Shown piece by piece: positions 10,413 to 18,319 of a stretch of 47,139 nucleotides of DNA; positions within the stretch are counted from its first letter, which is position 1; each line of letters opens with the position of its first letter. This DNA is from Granulicella sp. (GTDB lineage Bacteria; Acidobacteriota; Terriglobia; Terriglobales; Acidobacteriaceae): NCBI GenBank assembly GCA_027335345.1, contig DAHWOF010000022.1:1-47139 (forward strand), given 5' to 3'. The notes below the pieces were generated by a model. That model was not told where the DNA came from and did not search any database. It was given only the letters and a program-made list of their open reading frames with translations. A program made the translations under genes and the position numbers.

Positions 10413-12635
10413 ATGGCAAAACTCCCGTGCCCGGCTCCGGAGATCGTCCAGCAGTACGGTCCAAGTCTTCATACCATTCCCTCCGGGGGATGGGTCCGCA
10501 ACCCGCAGGACGAGCATCTGGTCAAGACCCACTGTTGCTTCTGCGGCCAGCAATGCGGCATTCAACTGCGCGTCAACAACAACAAGGTGGTCGGCTTTGA
10601 GCCTTGGGAAGACTGGCCCTTCAATCAGGGCAAACTCTGCCCCAAAGGCATCAAGCGCTACATGCAGGACGAACACCCCGACCGGCTCACCAGCCCCTTG
10701 GAACGAGTGGAAGGCAAAGGTTTTGCCCCGATCGGCTGGGATGCTGCCTTGGATCGCGTTGCTTCCGAGATTCAACGAATTCAAGGCAAGTATGGAAAAG
10801 ATTCCTTCGCCGTCCTCACTGGCGCCTCCCTGGTCAACGAGAAGGCCTATCTGATGGGCAAATTTGCCCGCGTCGCACTGCAGACCGCCAACATCGATTA
10901 CAACGGCCGCCTGTGCATGGTCTCCTCCGCTACAGCATCCAAAAAAGTCTTCGGCATCGACCGCAGCGCCAATCCCTGGAGTGACATCGTTCTCGCCGAT
11001 GTGATCCTCGCGGCAGGGGCAAACATATCCGAGACCTCGCCCATCACAACCGACTATTTCTGGAGAGCCCGCGATCGAGGCGCCAAGATCATCATCATCG
11101 ATCCCCGCATGACCCCGATTGCGCGCAATGCCGACCTGTACATCCCCGTTCGTTCCGGAGGCGACATCGGCATCTTCAACGGCATGCTCCACATTATGAT
11201 CCAGCGTGGCTGGATCGATCATGACTTCATTGCGCAGCACACCACCGGTTTTGAAGAAGTGGCCCGTTCGGTCGAAAAGTACACGCCGGAGTACGCTGCG
11301 AAGATCGCCGGCGTTCCCCCTGCAATGATCATCCGAGCCGCCGAGCTCTTTGGCCCTGCCAAAACCAGCTTCGTACTCCATGCCAAAGGCATCGAGCATC
11401 ACTCCAAAGGAGTCGAGAACTGCATCGCCGCCATGTCCCTCGTCCTTGCCTCCGGCCGTATCGGCCGCGAGGGCTGCGGCTACGCCATGATCACCGGCCA
11501 GGGCAACGGACAGGGAGCCCGCGAGCAGGGTGGAAAGTGCGACCAGCTCCCGGGGAACCGCGATATCTCCAACCCCGAGCATCGCAAGTACATCGCCGAG
11601 GTGTGGGGCGTCCCCGAAGAGTCCATCCCCCAGAAAGGACTCTCGGCCATCCCCCTGGTCGAGGCGATCCACGAAGGCAAGATCAAAGGTCTGATCTCCA
11701 TCTGCTTCAATCCCATCGTCTCCCTGCCAGATGCAAATTTCACCCGCGCAGCCTTCGAAAAGCTCGAGTTTTACGCCAACATCGACTTCTTCCTCTCCGA
11801 GACCTCGCGCTACGCGGATATCGTCCTCGCCGGCTCTCTGATGGAGGAAGATGAGGGAACCACCACCAACACTGAAGGCCGCGTGATCCGCCACCGCAAG
11901 GCAGTACTTCCCCCGGAGGGAGCGCGTGAAGACTGGAAGATCATCTGTGATATCGCCCGCCGCCTCGGCCATGGAGACAAGTTCAACTTCTCCGGCACGG
12001 AAGAGATCTTCAACGAGTTGCGGGTCGCCACCAAAGGAGGCGTCTCCGACTACTTCGGTATCACCTGGGACAAGATCGAGAAGAACAACGGCGTATGCTG
12101 GCCATGCCCAACACCCGAACACCCGGGGACTCCGCGTCTCTACGAGAACGGAAAGTTCGGTCACCCCGACGGCAAAGCGCACTTCATTCCCGTCGAATGG
12201 CGACCATCCGCCGAGATGCCGGACGCTGAATACCCCATCATCTTGACCACTGGCCGCGTAGTCGCGCACTTCCTCTCCGGCACACAAACCCGCAGAATCG
12301 GGGCTCTCATCGACCAGACACCTCAGCCCCTCTGTGAGATTCATCCCCAGCTCGCAACAAAGCTGGGGATCGCGGATGGGGACTATGTCAAAGTGGAGAG
12401 CCGCCGGGGTAGCGTGGTCGTTCACGCCATGGTCGTCAAGACGATTCGCCCCGATACGGTCTTCATCCCATGGCATTGGCCGCTGGATCGTTCCGCCAAC
12501 AACCTGACCGTCCGCGCCATCGATCCGCAGTCCTTCATACCGGAGTACAAGATCTGCGCCGTGCGCGTCTCCAAAGCCGACGCTCCTCATGATGCAATCG
12601 CCTCGCTCGAAGTACAGGCCGGAGGTGTCCGTTGA
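10413..12635 (+). CDS. Molybdopterin nitrate reductase catalytic subunit, Nas/Nap-type
   Basis: 740-aa bis-MGD molybdoenzyme, predicted to reduce nitrate to nitrite. The N-terminal [4Fe-4S] motif has Cys41, Cys44, Cys48 and Cys76 (C-x2-C-x3-C-x27-C). The segment [15 protein letters not shown] places Cys168 where Nap/Nas enzymes have the Mo-ligand cysteine; a Sec/Cys formate dehydrogenase motif is not seen. The [20 protein letters not shown] segment and the C-terminal molybdopterin dinucleotide-binding domain (about residues 615-730) are present. There is no twin-arginine signal, so it should act in the cytoplasm. Flanking genes for a nitrate carrier, cytochrome b, ferredoxin and Rieske protein support respiratory rather than assimilatory use. 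Another oxyanion or a formate dehydrogenase-like substrate is less likely. Confidence 0.87.
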   Translation: MAKLPCPAPEIVQQYGPSLHTIPSGGWVRNPQDEHLVKTHCCFCGQQCGIQLRVNNNKVVGFEPWEDWPFNQGKLCPKGIKRYMQDEHPDRLTSPLERVEGKGFAPIGWDAALDRVASEIQRIQGKYGKDSFAVLTGASLVNEKAYLMGKFARVALQTANIDYNGRLCMVSSATASKKVFGIDRSANPWSDIVLADVILAAGANISETSPITTDYFWRARDRGAKIIIIDPRMTPIARNADLYIPVRSGGDIGIFNGMLHIMIQRGWIDHDFIAQHTTGFEEVARSVEKYTPEYAAKIAGVPPAMIIRAAELFGPAKTSFVLHAKGIEHHSKGVENCIAAMSLVLASGRIGREGCGYAMITGQGNGQGAREQGGKCDQLPGNRDISNPEHRKYIAEVWGVPEESIPQKGLSAIPLVEAIHEGKIKGLISICFNPIVSLPDANFTRAAFEKLEFYANIDFFLSETSRYADIVLAGSLMEEDEGTTTNTEGRVIRHRKAVLPPEGAREDWKIICDIARRLGHGDKFNFSGTEEIFNELRVATKGGVSDYFGITWDKIEKNNGVCWPCPTPEHPGTPRLYENGKFGHPDGKAHFIPVEWRPSAEMPDAEYPIILTTGRVVAHFLSGTQTRRIGALIDQTPQPLCEIHPQLATKLGIADGDYVKVESRRGSVVVHAMVVKTIRPDTVFIPWHWPLDRSANNLTVRAIDPQSFIPEYKICAVRVSKADAPHDAIASLEVQAGGVR

Positions 12636-13258
12636 TCCGCAGAGAGTTCTTCATCGATTACTCGCGCTGCATCGGTTGCAGGGCATGCGTTCAGGCCTGC
12701 GCCGAGTGTGATACCCACCGCGGCAACAGCATGATCCATCTGGAGACCATCGAACGACGCGACACCCTGCAGACCGCGCCGCAGATCTGCATGCATTGCG
12801 ACGACCCGGTCTGCGCCCGTGTCTGTCCTGCCGACGCCATCAAGAAAACCCCGGACGGCGTTGTACAAAGCTCGCTCAAACCGCGCTGCATCGCCTGCTC
12901 CAACTGCGTCGTCTCCTGTCCGTTCGGCGTGCCAAAGTACATGGCGGAGTTCGAACAGATGATGAAGTGCGATATGTGCTATGACCGCAGCAGCATCGGC
13001 AAAAAGCCCATGTGCGCCACCGTGTGCCCCTCCGGCGCGCTCACCTACACCACCATGGAAGAGGTGCAGCGCACCCGGCCCGGCATCCCCGTCAACTCCT
13101 GGAAGTTCGGCGGCGAAGAGGTCACCACCAAGGTGCACGTCATGGTTCCGCGCGAAACCACACGCGTCGAAATTGACCTGATTCAGATCCAGCCCACGCC
13201 GCAGGCCCTGCCGGCGGATCCGTACGATGTAGCTCTCATGTTGGAGATGGCGCAATGA
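12632..13258 (+). CDS. Four-cluster [4Fe-4S] electron-transfer subunit (DmsB/NrfC type)
   Basis: 208 aa. Four cysteine groups are visible: [11 protein letters not shown] (13-23), [24 protein letters not shown], and a split CDMC...CATVC group. This is the pattern of DmsB, PsrB and NrfC subunits that wire molybdoenzymes to membrane partners. The start is TTG in a TTGA overlap with the molybdoenzyme stop, with a strong GGAGGTG 5-8 bases upstream. There is no signal sequence, so it probably sits on the cytoplasmic face with the catalytic subunit. The last ~60 residues after the final cluster are not typical of the family and may contact the cytochrome or Rieske partner. Confidence 0.92.
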   Translation: MIRREFFIDYSRCIGCRACVQACAECDTHRGNSMIHLETIERRDTLQTAPQICMHCDDPVCARVCPADAIKKTPDGVVQSSLKPRCIACSNCVVSCPFGVPKYMAEFEQMMKCDMCYDRSSIGKKPMCATVCPSGALTYTTMEEVQRTRPGIPVNSWKFGGEEVTTKVHVMVPRETTRVEIDLIQIQPTPQALPADPYDVALMLEMAQ

Positions 13259-13785
13259 ACCCTCAAGTGGACAACAGTGAAAATCCGCAACACTGCATAG
13301 CCTGCAGCAATCCCAGATACCAGCAGGACTTTCCCATCGAGTGGGAGGGCGACCACTATGTCAGCCGCCGCGAGATGGTCAAGTTCCTTACCCTCGGCTC
13401 GCTTCTCTTAGCCGCTGCCAACTGGATCACAACGCTTGCGAAGCGGTGGATCCGCCAAGACTCCAACGCCGTACAGTTGCTTGGACCGGCAACTTCGCTC
13501 GAAGCCAACGGATCCATGCTCTTTCGCTATCCCACCGCAGACTCCCCCTGCATCGCCATACGAACGCCCAAGGGAGCCCTCGTCGCCTATTCGCAGGTCT
13601 GTACCCATCTCTCCTGCGCCGTTGTCTATGACAAGGCAGGAAATCGCATCGAGTGCCCCTGCCATCGCGGCGCCTTCGATGTTGAAAACGGAGCTCCTAT
13701 CGCCGGGCCTCCCACGCGGCCGCTGGCAAAGGTCACCATCGAGCAGCGCGGAGACAAGATCTACGCAACCGGCATGGAGGTGTAA
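13255..13785 (+). CDS. Tat-anchored Rieske [2Fe-2S] protein
   Basis: 176 aa. The Rieske fold is clear: CTHLSC (Cys116, His118, Cys121) and CPCHRGAF (Cys134, Cys136, His137) give two Cys and two His ligands plus the disulfide pair. A membrane helix at about 42-60 is preceded by [10 protein letters not shown], a twin-arginine motif, as in QcrA-type Rieske proteins, so the cluster should face the periplasm. Before it lies a short cytoplasmic segment with CIAC (14-17). ATGA overlap with the preceding gene. In this operon it suggests a quinol-oxidising half-complex like the Rieske/cytochrome b of haloarchaeal nitrate reductases. A role as the exit route to periplasmic cytochromes is also possible. 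Confidence 0.92.
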   Translation: MNPQVDNSENPQHCIACSNPRYQQDFPIEWEGDHYVSRREMVKFLTLGSLLLAAANWITTLAKRWIRQDSNAVQLLGPATSLEANGSMLFRYPTADSPCIAIRTPKGALVAYSQVCTHLSCAVVYDKAGNRIECPCHRGAFDVENGAPIAGPPTRPLAKVTIEQRGDKIYATGMEV

Positions 13786-14016
13786 ATGAGCATCCGCACC
13801 CAGGGATCCACCCTCTTCAGCGCCATTCTGATCCTGGTGGGCACCACGATCGTCGTGCAGTTGTGGCTGCTCACCTTCTCCATGGAAGCCCTGCTCAGCC
13901 ATCGCTTTGCGATCCTGATCCCGGCTGCTGTCGCCTCCACCATCCTCCTGCTCGTCAACGCAGGACTTCTGCGCTACGTCTTCCGCTTTGACCGCGAAGC
14001 AGGTAGAGAAAACTGA
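13786..14016 (+). CDS. Small two-helix membrane protein of the nitrate operon
   Basis: 76 aa starting directly after the Rieske stop codon, with GGAGGT upstream. Two hydrophobic helices (about 10-30 and 41-63) and a short charged tail. No Cys, His pair or other cofactor motif was recognised. Its place directly after the Rieske gene suggests a structural subunit of the membrane complex. I do not recognise a named family. Confidence 0.8.
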   Translation: MSIRTQGSTLFSAILILVGTTIVVQLWLLTFSMEALLSHRFAILIPAAVASTILLLVNAGLLRYVFRFDREAGREN

Positions 14017-14040
14017 GCAGCAGGCAGAGAAAGCTGAGCA
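13999..14040 (+). repeat. Imperfect 21-bp tandem duplication over a stop codon
   Basis: Two adjacent 21-bp copies (13999-14019 and 14020-14040) differing at two positions. The first covers the last codons and stop of the small membrane-protein gene; the second lies just after it. This is the second such stop-codon duplication in the operon. Confidence 0.8.
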
Positions 14041-14063
14041 GCACACAAAGTCGCTTGCATAGA

Positions 14064-14095
14064 TAGCAACCACATGCGTGGGCAGGTGGTTGCTA
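14064..14095 (+). terminator. Strong hairpin after the nitrate operon
   Basis: TAGCAACCAC and GTGGTTGCTA form a perfect 10-bp stem with a 12-base loop. It lies 48 bp after the last gene of the operon and ahead of the cytochrome promoter, where a terminator or mRNA-stabilising hairpin would fit. No T-tract follows, so factor-independent termination is uncertain. Confidence 0.5.
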
Positions 14096-14177
14096 CCCTC
14101 AGCGTTATCCTCACCCCTCAACACACCCTCTCTCCCTCTCAACCCTCCGCCACTGGACCTGCCTGGCCTCGACCGCT

Positions 14178-14220
14178 GTGACTTAAGTCATTGTCCAGAC
14201 CGGCCTTGGAAGGCGATAAA
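14178..14220 (+). promoter_or_regulatory. CRP/FNR-type site plus -10 element upstream of the octaheme cytochrome
   Basis: GTGACTTAAGTCAT (14178-14191) contains the perfect 12-bp palindrome TGACTTAAGTCA and differs at only two central bases from the site before narK. A GATAAA -10-like hexamer lies at 14215-14220, putting the dyad centre about 42 bp ahead of the inferred start. The implied leader to the ATG at 14333 is about 105 bases long; no stable structure was recognised in it. Confidence 0.6.
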
Positions 14221-14332
14221 GAGAGAACGCCCTTCCTCCTTCATCTCCCGAGAGCTGGAAGAACGCGTTGAATGCCCATGCCATATCCATGTACCAGCGA
14301 GCGTGCGGGCAAGGGCAGAGGAGCAGGGGAGC

Positions 14333-15679
14333 ATGAGAGCATTCTTCGTCGGGTTGTGTACGTTCGTCTTCTTTTCCGTACCAGCACTCCAGGCGCAAAC
14401 TCCGAAGGGGACCGGCGCCGCTGCACACCTCACGCCGCCAAAGGTTGTTCATCCAAAGTTTTCCGCTCAGGGGCAGGCGTGCCTCGCCTGCCACTCCGCA
14501 TCCACGCCGGCGCTCGTTCAACAGTGGAAAGATAGCAAACACTACCAGCACGGCGTCGACTGTTACTCCTGCCACAAGGCAAATCCAGACGACCCCGCAA
14601 CCGTGGATCACTACGGCCAGAAGGTCGCCATCATCGTCACGCCTAAATACTGTGGAAACTGCCACGCCAAGGAAACTGACCAGTACGAGCACAGCCGCCA
14701 TGCGCAGGCAACCCAGTTCATCGGCTCTCTGGACAACGTGCTCGGCGAGGTGGTCGAGGGAGCCCCGGCCGTCCAGAGCGAGTGCGTGCAATGCCACGGA
14801 AGCAAGGTGAAGTACCTTGGGGACGGCAAGTTCGACTCATCCACCTGGCCGAACAGCGGCGTGGGACGGGTGAATCCCGACGGCAGTCTTGGCTCCTGTG
14901 CCGCCTGCCACGGACGGCACAGCTTCAGTGTCGCCCAGGCTCGCGCCCCGGAGACCTGCGGCAAATGCCATATGGGTCCAGACCATCCGCAGATTGAGAT
15001 CTACAACGAGTCGATGCACGGCATCCTCTACCGCGCCAACCGCGACAAGATGAACCTCAACAGCAAGACCTGGATCGTCGGCAAGGACTACACTGCCGCG
15101 CCAACCTGTGTCACCTGTCACATGGGCGGCACGCCAGATCATCCTGAGCCGACCCACGACACCGGAACTCGCCTGAGCTGGACCTTGCGTCCTGCAGTCA
15201 GCATCCACCAGGCTGATTGGCAGAACAAGCGTGCGGCAATGCAGGACGTGTGTCTGAACTGTCACGCCAGCGGCATGGTTAACAACTTTTATAAACAGTT
15301 TGATGACTCAGTGAACTTCTATAATGCCAAGTATGGCGAGCCCTCAGCCGCAATCATGAAGAAACTCACTGACACCGGCGCCATCACCACCACGCCCTTC
15401 GATACCCAGATCAAGTGGGATTACTTCGAGATGTGGCACCACGAGGGTCGCGCCGCGCGTATGGGCTCGGCCATGAACGGCCCGGACTACACCCAATGGC
15501 ACGGCTTCTATGAAGTTGCAAAGGACTTCTACATGAGATTCCTTCCTGAAGCAGAGAAGCTTTCGCCCGGCATTACCAAAGATGTTGTCAACTCACCGGA
15601 CAACATCTGGCTGAAAGGCCTCAGCAAGCAACAGATCCAGCAGGAGATCGACTACTACAAGAAGAGGTACAATCAGTAG
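14333..15679 (+). CDS. Octaheme cytochrome c, hydroxylamine-oxidoreductase (HAO) family
   Basis: 448 aa, periplasmic: signal peptide about residues 1-21 (cut near LQA|Q). Eight CxxCH haem sites have their first Cys at 50, 77, 107, 151, 189, 209, 259 and 307. The stretches VGRVNPDGSLGSCAACH, ETCGKCHMGPDHPQIEIY and the C-terminal YFEMWHHEGRAARMG followed by YTQWHGFYE are typical of the HAO family, not of NrfA or tetrathionate reductase. The start is the ATG with AGGGGAG upstream. HAO-like proteins without ammonia oxidation genes usually reduce nitrite. Next to a nitrate reductase and sharing its regulatory site, this is the likely nitrite reductase. At 448 aa it is shorter than ammonia-oxidiser HAO. 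No NapC/NrfH-type partner gene is adjacent. Confidence 0.88.
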   Translation: MRAFFVGLCTFVFFSVPALQAQTPKGTGAAAHLTPPKVVHPKFSAQGQACLACHSASTPALVQQWKDSKHYQHGVDCYSCHKANPDDPATVDHYGQKVAIIVTPKYCGNCHAKETDQYEHSRHAQATQFIGSLDNVLGEVVEGAPAVQSECVQCHGSKVKYLGDGKFDSSTWPNSGVGRVNPDGSLGSCAACHGRHSFSVAQARAPETCGKCHMGPDHPQIEIYNESMHGILYRANRDKMNLNSKTWIVGKDYTAAPTCVTCHMGGTPDHPEPTHDTGTRLSWTLRPAVSIHQADWQNKRAAMQDVCLNCHASGMVNNFYKQFDDSVNFYNAKYGEPSAAIMKKLTDTGAITTTPFDTQIKWDYFEMWHHEGRAARMGSAMNGPDYTQWHGFYEVAKDFYMRFLPEAEKLSPGITKDVVNSPDNIWLKGLSKQQIQQEIDYYKKRYNQ

Positions 15680-15831
15680 CTCTGGAAGCGGAGCCCTCTT
15701 GCGACTCGTCCCGCCGGAGTGCTCCGCCACGACCATCGAGATCGGTAAACCCTCGGAGCTCGACCTGCAACAGCCTTCGTGCGACGTTCCGCGCCGAGCG
15801 GAACCACCCCAACCCGGAGGAACAACCGTCT

Positions 15832-16434
15832 TTGGCAATCGCTCCCGATCTACAGCCGCTTCTCGCCGGCGTTGCGGCGATGCACAAGCACCTATGCCCC
15901 AGACAGGTTCTGGGGCTGCGCATGGGGCTCCTTGCCGGCGAGTTGCTCGGGCTGGAGTTGCCCCAGCAGAACAAGCGTCTCCACACGTTCGTCGAGACCG
16001 ATGGCTGCTTTGTCGATGGAGTCACTGTAGCTACTGGCTGCTCGGCAGGCCACCGTACCCTGCGCGTCATGGATTACGGCAAGGTGGCCGCGAGTTTCGT
16101 GGACACCAAAACAGGCAGAGGCGTCCGCATCTGGCCCCATCTGAACTGCCGGACCAACGCCGGGAAATACGCCCCCCAGGCCGCGAATCGTTGGCAGGCT
16201 CAGCTTCATGCCTACCAGATCATGCCCGCGGCGGAGCTTCTATCCGCAAGCAGCATTGAGCTGCTCATCGATCTCAAAGCGTTGATCGCTAAACCTGGGG
16301 TTCGCGTGAACTGCAACGCCTGTGGAGAAGAGATCCTCAACCAGCGAGAGGTGATCCAGGACGGCCAGACGCTCTGCCGCGCCTGCGCGCACGGCGGCTA
16401 TCTTCGCATCGTGGACGATGGCATCCCAAGCTGA
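15832..16434 (+). CDS. FmdE-family protein with C-terminal zinc-finger-like motif
   Basis: 200 aa. The N-terminal part (about 10-130) matches the FmdE family (formylmethanofuran dehydrogenase subunit E-like): MHKHLCPRQVLGLRMG near residue 17 and ETDGCFVDGVTVATGCSAGH at 55-74, the family's metal-binding and fold-defining segments. The C-terminal NCNACGEE and LCRACAHGG (Cys161, 164, 182, 185) form a probable zinc site. The TTG start has GGAGGAA about 10 bases upstream. Archaeal FmdE works with a molybdenum/tungsten enzyme. Here the neighbours are a molybdenum nitrate reductase and a cytochrome, so a cofactor-related role is conceivable but unproven. Confidence 0.75.
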   Translation: MAIAPDLQPLLAGVAAMHKHLCPRQVLGLRMGLLAGELLGLELPQQNKRLHTFVETDGCFVDGVTVATGCSAGHRTLRVMDYGKVAASFVDTKTGRGVRIWPHLNCRTNAGKYAPQAANRWQAQLHAYQIMPAAELLSASSIELLIDLKALIAKPGVRVNCNACGEEILNQREVIQDGQTLCRACAHGGYLRIVDDGIPS

Positions 16435-16749
16435 CGGGGTAGCGCAAACCTCCGCGGGCGCAAGGATCTCCACCCTGCAGTTCCTTCCCGCATTTTCTGT
16501 GTGGATGGGTCCCCAAAGATGTTTTGGTGCAGGGTTTTCATTGGGGAACGGGCCTATCGAGGTCGGGGATCTCTGTGCGTCTACACTGCTGTAGCGCGAC
16601 TCAGGACGCAGCATCAAGCTCTGCCTCACAGGGCGCGGGTTTCTCCGTGTGAGTGGGTCTCATGAACCGGGCTGGTTATGCCGTCATCATAGAAAAGCCC
16701 TCGCAAAATGGCCTCGGCATCAGGTTGGGCGAGCCCGGAGAGAGAAAAG
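16435..16749. other. 315-bp region between convergent genes, nothing recognised
   Basis: It lies between the stop of the FmdE-like gene and the stop of the convergent carboxylesterase gene. No open frame with a ribosome site and no T-tract hairpin was seen. Confidence 0.5.
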
Positions 16750-18303
16750 CTACAACGTCCCTTGCCACAGCCTGCGCTCTGGCCCGGCAGGATCGCCCTC
16801 GACATGACTGACCGCATCCAGCAGCATGGTCTGGCGCGATGTCACGTTGTACTGTGGCCACACCGGCAAACCTTCTGCCGCAGGAACGCGGCCTTTGAGA
16901 AAAGCAACCCACGCCTCATGCACCCGTCCGGCGAGGCGTTTTTCTTCCTCGGGAGCGGTCGCCGACAGCCGGTTCCACACCAACCCCAGCTCTTCGGTGT
17001 GATACGCCTCGCCGGCAAAGCGGCCCGTCGCCCTGGTATAGTCCAGCCGGTACATCCAGGTCGGTCCGTAGGCACACTGCGCCTCCGCCACGCGTACTGA
17101 AGGAATCCAGTACTCTTCGGCCGTCGTCGAGCGGACACGGCGCTCCTCCACCGTCATCTCCGGATAGAGCTTCGCATACTGCGCCGCCACCTTGTCAAAC
17201 CTGCTCACGCTTACATTGCCCAACTGCTCCGCGTCAGGATCGCTCTCCGGCTTCGGCCCCAGAAAAAACGCGCTCTCTTCGCGATTGGTCCCGATCAGCA
17301 GCCGCTTGCCGCGCGCGCAGCCTTGGCGAAGATTCTCGATCGGAAACGCCGTGAGCAGTTGGCCGTCGACCTCCGGGCGCAACGGAAAATGCTCCGGCCA
17401 ATCCTTCAAAAAGCGTTGCTGGGCTGCAATCAGCACCTCGGCCTCCGCCCCGCCGATGGCATGCGTCTCGTGTCCGCCCAGCGTTTGGAACGCCGCTCCG
17501 AAGCCCTCCGCCACGCTATCAGCCGCCGCATGCGACGCCACCCGCTCCGCTCCGCCCGACTCCGAGATCGCGCTCTGGAACAGCTTCTGCGCCGTAGGCG
17601 TACCTAACAAAATATCAGTGAGCTTCGCCCCCGCCGATTCACCGGCAATCGTCACCCGCTCCGGGTCTCCACCGAAATCGGCGATGTTCTCCTTCACCCA
17701 CTTCAGCGCCGCCAGAAGATCGTGCAAGCCATTGTCGGCGCTGCCCGCATAGCTGCTTCCCAGCAAGGGTCCCATGTCCAGAAACCCGAAGACTCCCAAC
17801 CGGTAGGCCACCGTCACAACCACAATCCCATCCTGCGTAAACGCTCCTCCACGGCTCATCGGGTCAGAGCTCGCGCCCTCCTCAAAGCCGCCACCGTGGA
17901 TCCATACCAGCACCGGATGCGGCCCAGTCTTGGTCGGCGTCCAGACGTTCAGGTATAAGCAGTCCTCGGAGCAGCCCCGCTCCGAGCGCCCCGCCTGCAT
18001 CGCCGCAGGAGCGAAGTCCAACGCATCCCGCACTCCGGTCCACGCCGCTGCGGGCTCTGTCGGCCTAAATCGCAGCGGACCCACAGGAGGCGCCGCAAAC
18101 GGAATCCCGCGAAACACGCGCACGCCCTCTCGCTGCACTCCGCGCAACCGGCCCAGAGGCGTAGAGACGATCACCTCCTCGCTCGTCTTCTGCGCGTAAC
18201 CATTGGAGAGATGCATGCCCACGCCGAACGCACACGCAGACCCAACAAACCTGCGGCGGCTGATATGGCTCGACCAAGCCAAAGAGCCTTCTTTCAACCT
18301 CAC
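16750..18303 (-). CDS. Tat-exported type B carboxylesterase
   Basis: 517-aa alpha/beta-hydrolase that should cleave carboxylic esters in the periplasm. A twin-arginine signal SRRRFVG lies at about residues 15-21. Family features: GIPFAAPPVGPLRF, EDCLYLNVWTP, oxyanion-hole HGGGF (136-140), nucleophile Ser223 in GESAGA, and an AYHTEELGLVW segment where the family has its catalytic His. The start was set at a GTG with a strong GGGAGGA ribosome site; a longer open frame upstream adds residues that do not look like protein. It lies 16 bp after a VOC-fold gene and is probably the last gene of a four-gene operon. Natural substrate unknown. Confidence 0.9.
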   Translation of the reverse strand: MRLKEGSLAWSSHISRRRFVGSACAFGVGMHLSNGYAQKTSEEVIVSTPLGRLRGVQREGVRVFRGIPFAAPPVGPLRFRPTEPAAAWTGVRDALDFAPAAMQAGRSERGCSEDCLYLNVWTPTKTGPHPVLVWIHGGGFEEGASSDPMSRGGAFTQDGIVVVTVAYRLGVFGFLDMGPLLGSSYAGSADNGLHDLLAALKWVKENIADFGGDPERVTIAGESAGAKLTDILLGTPTAQKLFQSAISESGGAERVASHAAADSVAEGFGAAFQTLGGHETHAIGGAEAEVLIAAQQRFLKDWPEHFPLRPEVDGQLLTAFPIENLRQGCARGKRLLIGTNREESAFFLGPKPESDPDAEQLGNVSVSRFDKVAAQYAKLYPEMTVEERRVRSTTAEEYWIPSVRVAEAQCAYGPTWMYRLDYTRATGRFAGEAYHTEELGLVWNRLSATAPEEEKRLAGRVHEAWVAFLKGRVPAAEGLPVWPQYNVTSRQTMLLDAVSHVEGDPAGPERRLWQGTL

Positions 18304-18319
18304 GGCTTCCTCCCGTCGC

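Noticed and set aside
10341-12590. Very long minus-strand open frame (749 codons) opposite the molybdoenzyme gene
   Set aside because: Shadow produced by strong GC bias at third positions of the real gene; no recognisable domain, and it crosses the start of the Mo subunit gene.
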